DNA of 64,000 bases from the NCBI RefSeq assembly GCF_963966145.1, contig NC_091055.1, positions 1,178,001 through 1,242,000 on the forward strand. Reading direction: 5' to 3'. This document shows positions 1 through 12,283 of this stretch, in pieces (positions within the stretch are counted from its first letter, which is position 1; every line of letters begins with the position of its first letter). This DNA comes from Tenebrio molitor. Taxonomy: Eukaryota; Arthropoda; Insecta; Coleoptera; Tenebrionidae. The translations under genes were made by a program, and so were the position numbers. A model generated the notes under the pieces. That model saw only the letters and a program-made list of their open reading frames with translations. It was not told where the DNA came from and did not search any database.

Positions 1-138
1 ATCAAAAATGTTGATAGCAATTAAAACGTCCTGCTACTGCTACTCTGTCATCTGTCAAAAGTGATTAAAATTGCATGCTACTCCTGTCAGATTCTCAAAT
101 TGTTTTTAATAACTGTGTTTTTTCATAAATAAATAATT

Positions 139-393
139 ATCTAAAATAACACGACCTAATTTTTTATATCTGATAAATTTCCCAATTTTCACTTAAACAT
201 TTTTGCTTTAGACAATTTTACTCGTTGATTGATATTTGGGCATTTTTATTCAAAGGTTAAACCCTCGAGCTAAAGCTCTCGGGCCTAACCAGAATAAAAA
301 TGCCCAAATTCAACTCGTAAAATTGTCGAAGCAAAGAGTTTTCGTCAAATTGAAAAAATTATTCGATAAAAAAAATTAGGTCTTGTTATTTCA
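139..393. repeat. Fold-back palindromic element
   Basis: The two arms are inverted copies: a left arm reading AATAACACGACCTAATTTTT through ATTTGGGCATTTTTATTC, and a right arm reading GAATAAAAATGCCCAAAT through AAATTAGGTCTTGTTATT. The centre is a smaller palindrome, CTCGAGCTAAAGCTCTCGGG. No ORF is present. It abuts a partial CAGGGTG-class element on its right, so it may be nested in it. The class of transposon is unknown. Confidence 0.75.
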
Positions 394-690
394 CCTTCGA
401 TAAAAACTTTTTTTGAAGTTTTTTTGAAGAAAGAACAACCGCTGTTCTAGTACTAACAGTTTTTACTGTCTTTCATTCGATTATTAAATCTAGTAGGTAA
501 TTTTTTTTCGTGCTTCGTTTTCAATGGATGTGTAAACACATGAGCGGGTATCCATTTTATGGTTCAAATTATACATAATTTTAACTCTATTTTGAAGAAT
601 TTTCGGTATAAATGATAAATTAAAAAAATGTTTATTTTAACGACACCTATTGGTGCTTAAATTTATTACCTGGACTTCCATAACACCCGG
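394..690 (-). repeat. Partial CAGGGTG-class MITE (same family as 11395-11852)
   Basis: The segment ends in CACCCGG followed by TA, a one-base variant of the CACCCTG|TA terminus. Its interior matches the reverse complement of the first half of the element at 11395-11852. Shared stretches include AACAGTTTTTACTGT, the TGTGTAAACACATGAG block and ATTTATTACNNGGACTTCC. The left terminus is missing, probably replaced by the fold-back element at 139-393. Confidence 0.7.
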
Positions 691-2362
691 TATATTATAG
701 CATTTTAATTCAATTGTTCCTAATTGGGATTCATGTATTTTAAAATATGGAAAAAATATGCATACATTGTTGTTATAATTATTATATTAATCTATTTTGG
801 GCTTCTGAATGTTTCTATTACTGTCTTATTGTATTGTGATGTAACTTATTGTCCTAAATTATTGACATGTCATGTATTATGATGATAACAATAAAAATTA
901 TTATTACTATTATTGCTATTTTTATATTTTATATGTACACCTATATGAAATGTACGAAAATATTTTTAGATAATTTAGTAATGAATTAAATCGATATGCA
1001 CCAACACGTTATGACTTTTGAACAATTTTAGAAATTTGAATTCGATTAAAAGTTTTTTTTTTTTTGAAATCATGAAAAAGAAAATTACGTACCTACCTAG
1101 TCTGATGAGAATGAGTGTTTACACCATCGGAGACGGAAGGAAAAGTAATCGTAAAAGTATCACATTAAGTACTTATCGTTGTTTAATCGACTTTCGATAA
1201 AAGCAGACCACCGAATCATAAAATTCATTTCCAACATAACGCTTTTGGGTATTTTACATGCAAGAGTAATATTTTTTGAAACAGTGCCTTAAGTATGATG
1301 GCTCTCATTAAATATCGGACGAATATAACCTATCTACCTGTTTATTTTTTGTTAGTGTTTTTATCTCTGTCATGTTTCTCATTGGTCCAGCGTTCTCTGT
1401 TAGTTGCATCAAACCTTCGTGGTAAACAACCGAGATCTCACTAGAGTTACGGACGCCCATTAGTTGAGATTTTTTATGGTTATTTTCTTAACCCTTGCGT
1501 TTTAGGATGGTACAGTCTGATGAAAGTTTTTGTTTGTATAGGTCAACGCAGGTGCGACAACGACACAATAATTACACTTCTGTATTCCGAACGACACTGA
1601 ACAAAAGAAAATTACATCAAAATTAATTTGTCCAAATTTAATCGATTTCTAATAAATTTAATACTCCCATTTTTCATACCTATGTGAAAGATCGAAATCG
1701 ACCGACCACCTCCTGAACGATCGATTTCGTTCGATAATGACACGCAAAAGGGAGGTGATTATTTACGCATTTGCGAGGAAAATTCGTAAATTCCAGCACC
1801 GATTCGGTTACGAGCAGATTACTTACTTATTACTTTGTAAATTTAAAGTTGAGGTATAACGTAGTAGAATTTTCGCGTCGTAATTTCGATTTGTGATCAA
1901 GATTGTGAGAATAGAGTGATGTTTATTTTGATATGGCGTCGATTTTGATACAGTTGTCGAGGAGAGTTGATCTTCTAACGCACCGTTGAAATTACCACGC
2001 GTGATACGTTTTGTGGGTGATCGTAGAGTTGAGATTTGTAAGTTAGTTGTGTCGCATGATCGTAATAATATTCGGGGGTGGTTGGTCGGTTGGGGCGGTG
2101 GTGTTGAAACGTCAAAATCAACAGTACTTTAACACGCACTGTAGGCGCGCGCAGTATTTGAGAATGTTGGAATAGCTCGAGGCATGTCTGGGATTATACT
2201 TTTACTTCTTATTGTTCCTATTTTACGTCATTCTTTTTTCGATCGTTTTATTTCCCTCCTCTGTGTTGTTCTCTGTTGCCATAGGATATCTGAGTCTGTT
2301 TGATCGTCGAGTCATGCAGGTGAAACTGGTGGTGTCTTTGTCCTTTCGAGGTGGTCGGCGTG

Positions 2363-2769
2363 ATGTCGTCCTTGTCGGTCGTCGAGATTCCCGCGATATA
2401 CCTGGACAGCGGCCATGATTCCATGAGTGTTCGATGCTGCCCTCGCACTCAGCTGAGTGGAATCAGCGGCGCCCAATCGGACTCCCACGTGTGACTCCAG
2501 CTATCTTTGGTCAAATGTATCCGACGAAGACGAGGAGAGCTGTCGGGTGGTGCCGCTGCGGGGGCCCAGAGGCGCTCGGCTACGAACACAGCGAGTGGCC
2601 TTCGATGCAAGCAGCGACAACCGTCGACTCGACCGACGAAGCTTTCTCCGAGACCGAAGAGGACGGAGAACTGAGTGCACCGCTGAGATGGTCTTTACCT
2701 TCGATTGGCTTTGAGCTGCCGCAACTAACAGTCAGTAGAGTATTAGTTCGAAACACCTGTAGACGCTAG
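2363..2769 (+). other. GC-rich block of overlapping short ORFs, coding-like, unassigned
   Basis: A 43-codon ORF (2363-2494, starting MSSLSVVEIPAIYLDSGHD) overlaps ORFs of 111 and 85 codons (2434-2769 and 2457-2714) in the other two frames. All read as protein-like. The 85-codon frame has an acidic run SDEDEES and then RVAF, which fits the RVxF docking motif of protein phosphatase-1 regulatory subunits. No single frame runs through the block. It could be a 5'UTR with upstream ORFs, an exon of an unrecognised gene, or a decayed gene fragment broken by indels. I do not assign a function. The GC-rich composition alone would lengthen chance ORFs here. Confidence 0.25.
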
Positions 2770-3557
2770 CATGTGATTGAATGTAGAATCCCGACTGATA
2801 CAGCAAAAAGCATGTTGTCACAACGTGGTGGACACGAACCTGTAGGGCAGTGTGTCGTGTAGTGAGTTTTGTGATCGTCACAACAAAGGAACTCCACGCG
2901 AGGTAATTCGCTTTAGCTAAAACAACCACACTAGTCGCTGCTTACAATATCCACAACACGACCACGTTGTCGTCCAGACACCAATCCGCCAAAACTAGTT
3001 TGTATTATGAGTTCGCACGCTTAATTGGCCAAGTTGTGGTGGTCGTAGTAAGCGTGCTCACTTGCACCTAGTTGTTTTCAATATTGGAACGATTACAATA
3101 GTACCTGTTATCCAGAAGCCGGCAGACCTGTTCATCAACTATTGCTCACACTTGATCTTGAATGGCGACTCGGTACGCCCCTACTAGTTTACCTGGTCTG
3201 CCCTTGCACTCGTCTGTCATCTTTTGGCGCCGCTCGTCTAGCATTGTAGAGCCACCGAACGCGATCAAACACTCCTGATCCAATCAAACCGGCGACCAAC
3301 GACCAACGCCGCTGATCAATCGCGATTGGTCACAATGCCATACATGAATTTCAAATTAGAGGACGTGTACGTGCATACCAAACACCCGCTTACGGTTACC
3401 GATCTTCTACCAGATAAGCCAGAAATGAATTAACTCCACCACCCAAGCAGACGGAGTCACCACTGCACGTGCCGTAACCTCAAACTTTCACCATCTCATT
3501 TTCCGGGAGGTACCCCTTGTGTTGGTCGCGCGTGTACAGTTATCTCATGACATGGGG

Positions 3558-3565
3558 AACCGGTT
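3558..3565. promoter_or_regulatory. Perfect Grainyhead/CP2 consensus site AACCGGTT
   Basis: AACCGGTT is the palindromic core bound by Grainyhead dimers. It lies about 570 bases upstream of the grh start codon in the GC-rich upstream block. A variant site, AACCGGTA, follows at 3859-3866. Autoregulation is an inference from position; a single 8-mer can occur by chance. Confidence 0.4.
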
Positions 3566-3858
3566 GTAGCCACCCCCTCGTCCAGGTTGCTCCGGAACGG
3601 TGCTAAACTGACGGCGGACGACTTCTCTTCTTGGGCCGGCGGCAGCAGCGAGCCGGGAGATTGCTGGGCCGTGGAGCGGCTCCCATATGGCCGTCAAACC
3701 AGCTCTGGCACGTGGAGGTTCCGGTTTGCTACCGTCTACCTCTACTGTTTACTGCCACCTCCTCCGGCTCCAGCGGACACCTTCCCGCCTCTAGCCGGGT
3801 TTTCTCATCTTCAACGACCGGACTTTTTTGGATCTTCCAAAATAATAGACTTGATCTA

Positions 3859-3866
3859 AACCGGTA
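3859..3866. promoter_or_regulatory. Grainyhead-like site AACCGGTA
   Basis: This is a one-base variant of the AACCGGTT consensus, about 290 bases downstream of the perfect site and about 260 bases before the grh coding start. Confidence 0.25.
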
Positions 3867-4121
3867 CTTGTAGTAAACATGAATCCGCCGTAGTAAGACC
3901 AGACCGTCTTGTCTTCACTCTTTGCTCTTTCCTCCTTGCGATGCGGGTCTCGATTGACCCGAAACATCATTCTCACTGGCTCATTTTTTTTCTTTCTAGG
4001 TAATCACTAGTCGGGAGAGTGACATTCCGTTGCCAAAAATTCAGCCATACAAGTGCCATATTGTCGAACGTTCAATACGTAAGTGCAATCGCGTAGTGAC
4101 TGTGATAAAAACTCCATACAG

Positions 4122-4130
4122 ATGCCATAA
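4122..4130 (+). promoter_or_regulatory. grh: Two-codon uORF (ATG CCA TAA) overlapping the grh start codon
   Basis: Reading ATGCCATAATG, a minimal upstream ORF (Met-Pro-stop) ends in TAA whose last A is the first base of the grh ATG at 4130. A ribosome starting at the first ATG would terminate on top of the main start codon, a geometry that can permit reinitiation or dampen translation. Both ATGs would be in the same exon if the acceptor at 3999 is used. Confidence 0.6.
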
Positions 4131-4779
4131 TGACTCGTCGTAACATGGAAGATATGCCTCTGAATTCGTCGCCATCTCTGGAAGCCGACGGCAGCATGAT
4201 GTCTCCTCCTCCGCCTCAAGCCTCGCCGGCGGATCGCTCGCCCATGCAAGATGCTCCAGAATCTCCCGCGATGCTGGCCACGATGACCCCAGTCAACGTC
4301 ATCGAGCTCAAGAAAGAGATGGAGGAAGAAAGTGCCATGGGGAGGGCCCCTCTATATGCTCAAGTCAAAACCGAAGTAATATCGTACGACAAAGACGAAC
4401 TCTACGCTCAAACCATCCCCGACAAAAACGACACCCCCATCGACTTGATATACGAGGACGGGAATAAAACCGTCATTTACACCACCGCGTTCGATCAAAA
4501 GAGTCTCGAGATCTACTCTGCCGACAACGGAGGCGAAATTACCATCAACAACTTGAGCGCCCATCAGATACACGGAGGGCAAATCGCGGACGGGTTGATC
4601 GACGGAAATTCGAGCGCGATTGCGGGGGGTGAATCGAGCGGGAGCCCCCCCGGGACAGTGTCAGTGGTTCTACAAGGAAATCAAGGACTTCTCCAATACC
4701 CCGCTCAGGCTCAAGTACCCACCGTCCTGGTAGTATCTGAAATGACAGAGGATGAGGGGGTGCCGGTTATTGGACTTAG
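4130..4779 (+). CDS. grh: grainyhead, first coding exon (N-terminal activation region)
   Basis: This encodes the N-terminus of the Grainyhead transcription factor, which controls epidermal barrier and neuroblast genes. The strongest matches to fly Grh, as I remember that protein, are LATMTPVNVIEL (residues 49-60) and the block IDLIYEDGNKTVIYTT then QKSLEIYS (about residues 104-130). Residues 16-48 are Ser/Pro-rich with several SP sites. Two sumoylation-type motifs are visible, LKKE (60-63) and VKTE (79-82). No DNA-binding domain is in this exon. The ATG has A at -3; a second Met at codon 6 is an alternative start. The exon ends before GTAAGT at 4780, after 2 bases of a codon (650 coding nt, phase 2). 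The next exon must supply one base, and all three downstream grh exons begin with G, giving AGG or an equivalent codon. Confidence 0.9.
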
Positions 4780-4834
4780 GTAAGTCACTCCTTCACCCCC
4801 AAGAGAAACACCGTAGTGGTAGCTTGCTCAAAAT

Positions 4835-4860
4835 ATCGATCGATCGATCGATCGATCGAT
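4835..4860. repeat. (ATCG)n microsatellite
   Basis: A perfect tetranucleotide repeat of about 6.5 units, 56 bases into the first intron of grh. Confidence 0.95.
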
Positions 4861-6962
4861 TTGTCAACTGTCAAATTTACGTCAAATGTCACATTTTCAA
4901 AAATCGCACCGCAGTTTGATTTATGCTATTAGAGGTGAGTGTCAAGGTCGACTAAGGTCAAATATGTCTCGGAGTCCTATCGTTCGCCTTAAATAATTAA
5001 GACTAGTTGTAAAAGCGGAGGTCCTAACAAAAATGAATTTTACGTCAGATCGGTTTAGGTTTAATCGTGGAAGGCTGTTTCGGTCGCCGTCTAGTATCTC
5101 ATCTCGGCCAATAAAAGAAGCAACGAGGCAACACCGTACTTTGGCTGGGCCTTACAAATATTTCAAGGTTAAATATTATAGTCTAATAACTGAGTCTGTT
5201 GCTGTGACTACAACTAATTGTTAGTTAGTTTCTCTATTATACCGCAACACCACGTCTGTAAAAATACATCAAATTCGATTCGCTTTTGTTATTTTATTGA
5301 TAAAAAAAACAGCACGTTTTTTCGACCGCCCGTGTTATCGCATTATCTTGCGTTACTGTGTGACAGTCCATATTTCAAGTGGTTGCGCCATCGGTTATAG
5401 ATTCAAGAATTTAAACATATAATATTACTTTCGTATTCAAATGTGTCTTTTTTTTTTGTTTTATGTTTATTCAAATTCTTGCCAAGATGTTTGTAACAAA
5501 TTGTATGTTTTCCACGCTGGATATATTTTAACATGGACCAGCGATCTTTCTTGCTCTATGACATAAAATAACGCGAAATCGATAAACTGTGCCCGTACCT
5601 TGATTACACTTGTATTCCTAAAAATAGAGGAACAGTTTCGACGCCATTAAATTTGGAATTTGGCATTTGAGCAATTTCGCCAAGAGGCTTTAGAATTTTC
5701 CACTAGTGCCTAATGTAATACAGATTTTCTAATTCATTTTAAATAGTGTGGGCTAGAAACTAACCGACGAATTAGCTCTTGTTAAATCTCTACGAAAAAT
5801 TCGTTATATTCTTGGAGCTTACGTCATACATATGCAAATGACCTTTTCATCTTGGATTTTTTTTCATTTTGATCGTTGAGAATAGAAGTACACTACGTAT
5901 ATCATCTTGCTTGACAATTTTCAAAAATGAAGAAATCTTTACCTCCAAACATATTTTTTATTTTTACCCTAGTAGTGAGAATAAATTGTTTCTTCTTCTG
6001 TCAAAAAACGAAAAATGTCAACTATTATTGTTCCTTAAAAGCCAACGTATTTTCTGTCATAATTATGAACATCCTGATATATTATTCAGTTGGTGTTTTT
6101 ATCGTTAAATTTTTTGTTCACATTTTAAACAAGTTAGAAAAACTAAATTGATAGAATTATCTAATAAAAATTCATCAGGTAATTAGCAAATGTTTCTCGT
6201 TTCATATTTATTAAAGAAAAAAATTGTACTGGTAATACCAACAAAGCTGATGACCTGGAAAATTAATTACTTTTGATTTTTAAACGATCCATTCCTTATT
6301 TTACTTTTCAACTACTTTAGTGATGTAAAGTAAAACATTCAAATTCTACAGAATAGTAATTACTTCTAATTTTATTGATTTTATGAAATATCTATTAGTA
6401 TCATCAATTTTTTTGTGAAATTGAAAGTAGGTATTCCATAAATAATTTATGAAGTCATTATAATATTTCGATTAATTTTGTTCTGATAAATCTTTTTTAT
6501 AAATTCTTTTTTTTTCTCATGTAGTTTTATTTTACTCACGAGTAGTTCCATGAATAACAGTGAAATTAACTTAATTCTTGATAATACAGGTAATTCCTAA
6601 AATGATGTATGAATTGAATTTTAAGTGGGAAAATCTGAATTATTAATTATATTTTAATTTAGTTACATATTCGAAGAAATTGATATTTCACAATTCCTTC
6701 GACCATTTTGGGAAATTTTGCAATTTATGCATTACTGTGGGCAATTATTTTTTCGAATGGTGACAGTTTCGTTAATAAATTTTCAGTGATTATTTTTCAT
6801 TTAGTAATAAATAATATGTTTGGCTATTATAAATTACCTGCTGGTAACGGTGTACTAGAACGTTAACTAATAGGAGGATTCAGAAAAATCCTTAAAAATT
6901 GTTCTTAGAAATTTCTGAAGAATATTTTCTGTATAAAGTGTTTTGAGAAAATTTAGTTTACA

Positions 6963-6998
6963 CACTACTACTAGTACTAGTACTAGTGGGTACTAGTT
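6963..6998. repeat. ACTAGT-rich tandem repeat
   Basis: Short run of CTACTAGTACTAGTACTAGT followed by an imperfect copy; self-complementary SpeI-like units. Confidence 0.85.
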
Positions 6999-8805
6999 AA
7001 ACATATCAACTGGAAGTCAAACTCGGATTAAGTTATCATCTGGTTTACCACAATGGCAATCCAGTAATTAAAATCTTCATTGATATTTTTTCTTCATTAT
7101 CGTAGGTTAACAAGAGCGAGGATCGCTTTGAATGAATAATTTGTTAATAGTAATAATTGAAAGAAAAGTATTGTGTGAAGTTCGAAATGCGCGGAATAAT
7201 CTGCGGTTACTATACATTATGAAAACATCGAAACGCCTTCAGTCACGAACTTCGAAAAATAGCCATTCCATTTTTGGTACGTCTGCCCTTGAGCAATCAT
7301 GAAGAATCTATAATATGCGGCTGTAGATTGTTAATATCCCGTCTACATCTAAGCCACACTCACCGTATTTTTCAATATGTCTGCATAACACATCTTGTCA
7401 CTAAAATACTTAAGTAAACAAGTCAAGGCTCGAGCTATCAACATTATTTCTCAATATGCTTATTGCAACTAACCACTCATTATGTATCATTAACCTAATC
7501 TCGGAAGAACTGTCAAATTAAAACGGGGGTACTGCTACTAACACTGGCACTGTAACGAATCGTACCAATAATTCAAACGCAGGTAATTAGCATTTTTGGC
7601 ATTAACCGTTATCTGGCATTAAGCAAATATTTGACATTTGAATGAGTGGCATTTGCGGTTTTGTCTGAGGTTGCAACCGAGACTTAAAATTATCACTAAC
7701 GTGCATATTATACACTGGAAGAAAGTTATTTACCTGTACAGTTTTTAAATATGAATCAAAATTAAATCAATCTCGAACCTATTCACTTGTCAACTAGTCT
7801 ATGTGCTTAATTGTAGTATAAACTAAAAGGATATGTACGAGGCAAATACAAATCCAGAGAGAGCAAGATAACCCAAGTCATTGGTAATAAATAAAGCGTT
7901 ATTATGTAGAGCAATATTATTGCTCAATAAATCAGCAATTCCAACGAAGGCAATTCTGCATATGAATACAGTGTAAAAGGTAATTTAATTGCCAATTAGG
8001 GCAACTTTTGTTTTTTCTTTTTACAAATATGTAGAATTTTTTGGAAAAAAGTCAAAACTTTAGTTTTAAACGCAATTGCATCGACACTTTGTTTCCTACA
8101 AATTATTTATAACGATTACCATAAACACCAATTAGCTCTAATGTGCCATTAAATATTATTAAAATATCGAGAACGCAATGCAATTATTGTTATTAATACC
8201 GCCTTTTAAAATTTTCAAGATTTTATTACAGGAATGTATATTTAATAAATTGTGTGTGACGTGTGCACCGCATTCAGGCCATAGAAATATGTCAATTGAT
8301 ACACTTTGCCATTTCTACTATTTTGTCAAGTCCCAATTATTGTCGCAGAAATATGACGTGTTTGGAGTTTTCAAAATTTATTTCAAAATTATCTGTTGCA
8401 TTCTGTTCCATTAGTCAACAAGTGAAAGTGCTGTGTTTACGCCAACACTGATCGTATAAGAATTGTAGTTCAAACAGATTTTCCAATACAAATATAAATC
8501 ACAATTTTTTGCGTTTTCGTTTTTTCAAACGGTCATGTAGATGTGGTGTCACGATCAGATGCGATAATAATAATAATAGTCAATCATCCAAGCCTGTTCC
8601 ATTGTTAATTCTTTTGCAATTCATTATGCAAATGTTTCGTTTTTGAAACCAAAAGAGAGTGAAAAAATTACACAATTAGTTGTGTGTCAACTTCTATCTA
8701 TTATTTTACTACGTCGTGATGACGCGACTAATGTGTTTGAAAATGATCCGAAGATGCTTTCCAATTCTTATCAAATGATTTACTTTTAAACTGTACTGCA
8801 TTCTA

Positions 8806-9107
8806 TCGGGCGTTCAAATAAAAACCTGGGCTGGGAAGTCGTTGGAAACCGTCAATTGTTTTTCGTTTTTAAAGCGTAAGTTGACAGTTGTGTTAACAGC
8901 TATCTTAAAATTTACAAACAAAAAAATCTTTCTGTTTTTTTTCTTTGCAGTGTTTTAGATTAACTAATAAACATGTGCAGTTATGTGCCCATTAAACATA
9001 AACAAATGTCATTCGTATCAATCGGTGGGAAATTCAAACTTTACACTCTTCCAAACGGTTTACTTTTTCAACGCCTACTCAGCCCAGGTTTTCATTTGAA
9101 CGCACGA
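8806..9107. mobile_element. MITE, TCGGGCGTTC family (copy 1)
   Basis: Flanked by TA on both sides (8804-8805 and 9108-9109). It begins TCGGGCGTTCAAATAAAAAC and ends with the inverted match GTTTTCATTTGAACGCACGA, followed by TA. The interior includes AAATTCAAACTTTACACT, found in all family copies. There is no transposase ORF. TA duplication and length suggest a non-autonomous Tc1/mariner-type element. Other copies: 12284-12647, 24880-25100, 44099-44679, 50700-50974, 60755-60966. Confidence 0.85.
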
Positions 9108-10009
9108 TACAACACTATAAATTTATTCGTTATTATTTGTTGGTTATTTTAACATATTATCATTTAATTGAATCGCGCATGAGAATATTAAAAAAGAAAT
9201 TTTGAATTATCATGTTCGATGGTGTTAATTTAAGGGATAATGTGGACATGATGACTGAAATTTATTCGAAAGTACAAATAGGACCCGTTTTACGACAGGG
9301 TTAGGCCCCAGCAAAACAGGGTCGTAAAATGAAAAGTCGTAAAACGAGACCAAAATATGATGTCATTGAACGAGATGGGTTCCAAAATTTGCAAAAGGGT
9401 GTATTAATGACAGCTGTTTTTGGATTTAAACATTTGGCATAAGTGTTTTAATTATCCTTTTATACAAAACGATTAATACAATATTTTTTAAAATATTTTT
9501 ACAATAATAAAGCTTCTCTCTCTCTTTTGGAGCAATTGTACGTCACTGTGTGACATTATTTGGAGGTTTCTGGTTCCTTTCCCTTTGTTGTCAAGAACTG
9601 CACTTCTGCCGTCACGTTGGCACATCTTTCTGATCATCTTCAGACTTCCTCTGGTGTGCCAGCTTCATTGCAATTTTTGTCTTTCCAATTTTTTTGGGCA
9701 CTACTTTACAAATGTTGTAAAACGGAACCTAGGTACTACTGTCGTGATTTTACGTCTTGCTCTAAATCTAATTAATCGTCACCTGACGCTTCAATTTAAG
9801 CCTTTTCAGAACGTCTGCAATATTTTGGTTGTCAACATTTTGATTTACTTCTTATTTAAATTTCCCAAATTGATTAAAAGCTTTTAAGTCAGTGTTTGTC
9901 ATAACGCAAAACAATAAATGAATAAGCAAACAAAAGTCATCCGTACTGAGTACACATTACAAAATTTGTGACGGTTGAATAGTGTAGTAATGATCTTGTT
10001 GTTTGGGTT

Positions 10010-10174
10010 ATGTCGTTATTTGAAGCTCGGACAGCGAACGAGTCGATCCGGAAATTGAAAATTTTGCAACATGAGAATGAGCTAAAAATAATCAAGATGT
10101 GGGTACAGAGAGCTCCGACGTTTGACCATGAACTTAACGTTCGTAACATGTATCTTCAAGAACACCCTTTCTAG
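10010..10174 (+). CDS. Small ORF, 54 codons, unrecognised
   Basis: An intact ATG-to-TAG frame encodes a charged, helix-prone 54-residue protein beginning MSLFEARTANESIRKLKIL and ending LNVRNMYLQEHPF. The frame is closed by a TAG at 9980-9982, 27 bases upstream of the ATG. Composition (balanced K/E/R, L, one W, few low-complexity runs) looks more like real protein than the surrounding AT-rich ORFs, and the local GC is higher. I do not recognise the family, and I see no nearby AATAAA. It could be a nested smORF gene, a single exon, or part of a transposon. It sits in the first long grh intron on the same strand. Confidence 0.3.
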   Translation: MSLFEARTANESIRKLKILQHENELKIIKMWVQRAPTFDHELNVRNMYLQEHPF

Positions 10175-11394
10175 CTAGCAGAGCGATCTTCTGCATTCAA
10201 TTCTAGCATACCTACCTACTTGATTTTTCTAGCGAGCCGGCACGCTTACCTTATCTTGCAATTTGTACAAATGAGAGTCTCGTCATCTTTACTGGTTTAG
10301 GTTAGAGAGGCAATGGGTTTAAAAAAAATCTAATCTATGAGGCATAGTTTGGAGTCGATGGAGCTTGTCTTGTTCCAGTGTTGCGACTGAAATTTCCCCA
10401 ATATTGTCAATAATTACACGAGACATAAGCGAGTATTGCAATCAATATACGTAGTTCTGGGTGAACGTAACGGCAAACTAAAAATTCACAAGGACTTTCT
10501 ATTACGCCAGTAATACCAATCGGTTAAAAATACATGTTCAATAATTATCAATTACTGTCATATAAACTTTTTACCCATTGTAAATGTTCCTCTCGGTCAT
10601 AAGAACCAGGTTCAAGGTAAAGTAGGTAAAATAATAATGAACGAGGCTTCGCGCGCCTGTTGTGAACACCTGAATAAATCTACGCAAGCGCAATGGATGC
10701 TCCTTTAATTGTGTGGGTTGATATCCGGGTCTCAACGTCTTTAAGACGTTCTCTCTTGATCGTTTCCAATTTCAGGCCGTAGCGAAATCTCATCTTGGAA
10801 AATTCCAAGATGGTGGTAGACTTTTCTCGAGAACCTCGCGCTTTCCTCGGAGCCTCGACAGTTAGTCGGGTTCCCAAAACCGGATGTCGAAAAATAAGTG
10901 AGATTTTAGTCGCCCGTTAATTAATGACGAATTACTAATGGAGTTGCTTTATTGATCGTTACAAAACGCTCCTCTTTGTTTTCAGACGTGATTTTTGAAT
11001 TGATTTTGTTTGATCGCGCTTGTGACTAACTTCAAACATTCCATGGGTACGGTTGAAAGCTTGGAATCATTCATTTGTGCATTAGCATTACCATAATAAT
11101 TGCTTGAGGCTATATGTGTTTCGACTGGTCGGTGCGTTTTTACACTAACAAATAATTTAATGGCAGCAGTTATAAAAAATGTAGACATCGTGTGCTGGTG
11201 CTTTTCCGAATACATTAAATGGTGAACGTTGAACTTCTTAGGTGCTTACTTGCCTGTAATTTTTTTTTTCTTAATTTGCACTGTAATTCAACTTTTTCAA
11301 GATCTGAAACATCAGAAATGCTATTTTTGACAAGCCGCTAAATAATATTCTCTTACTATTTTCGATTTTATATACATACATATTTTTCTTTATA

Positions 11395-11852
11395 CAGGGT
11401 GTTTTCGAAGTCCACGTAATAAATTGAACCACCAATAGAACTCGTTAAAATAAACACTTTTTTTATTTATCATTTTTTCCGCAAATTCTTCAAAACAGAG
11501 TTAAAATTAAATATAATTTGAATCCAATTCATACCCACTCATGTGTTTACACATTCATTGATAACCAAGCGCGAAAAAAGAATTACTCGAATAAAATACA
11601 GTAAAAACTGTTAGTATTAGAACAGCGGTCGTTGTTTCTTCAAAAAAACTATAAAGATTTTATCGCACAAAAACATTTTCACTCACTCTTTCGTTTCAAC
11701 TGATGATTATCGCATGAGCAAAGTGTCAAATTAGGGATTAGAAATATGGAAAAAAAAATATCCGATTATAAAGGATCAATACGTAAAAAATGTTTATTTT
11801 AAAGAGTTCTATTGGTGATTAAATTTATTACAAGGACTTCCATAACACCCTG
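11395..11852. mobile_element. CAGGGTG-class palindromic MITE, about 458 bp
   Basis: Bounded by TA|CAGGGTGTTTTCGAAGTCC on the left and GGACTTCCATAACACCCTG|TA on the right, with subterminal inverted matches around AATAAATT / AATTTATTA. There is no ORF of note. A partial inverted relative lies at 394-690. Confidence 0.85.
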
Positions 11853-12283
11853 TATAAGACTCGACTTTCAAAACTTTTTTTTTTCACCTTTGAACTGAAA
11901 CTCGTTTGGATAAAAATACATATGTCATACTCATAACTAAATCTCCATTTTTATAGTCAACAACTTAATTTGCATTGAGTATTGTATTTAACGTCAATTA
12001 CTTTTGTTTTGTAAAAACCATAAATGATCTGTGAAAATAGTGTAAATGTACAGCATAGGAAATAAACATTCAATAAAAATTATACTAAATATAATAAAAT
12101 GCTGTGCATATTTTACAAAGTCATTTTTAGTTTTTCACTGTGTCAGTGTAATATTATTACTTAAAAAGAAATAATTCAGTATTTTTTACTGAATAAAATA
12201 GAATTGATTAGTGAACGCTTTTTGGGTTTTCCAAGTGTCGCATTATCCTCAAAATTTTCTCATGCATTTATTTAAGTAACATA

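Larger units (their letters stand above)
691..3999 (+). promoter_or_regulatory. grh: Upstream / probable 5'UTR region of grh
   Basis: 691-1950 is AT-rich and holds no gene that I can support. From about 2050 to 3850 GC content rises clearly above the surrounding intron and CpG is frequent, as expected of a promoter plus untranslated exon in an AT-rich insect genome. A strong acceptor (T-rich tract then TCTAG at 3995-3999) lies just before the coding exon. The first coding exon therefore probably begins at 4000 and is preceded by at least one 5'UTR intron. The 5'UTR exon and transcription start were not located. The promoter assignment is inferred from position and base composition only. Confidence 0.45.

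Noticed and set aside
9560..9887. 71- and 100-codon ORFs and possible minus-strand transposon remnant
   Set aside because: No recognisable transposase motif; minus-strand reading has stops. Flanking ACAGGGT-like words at 9320 lack a paired terminus.
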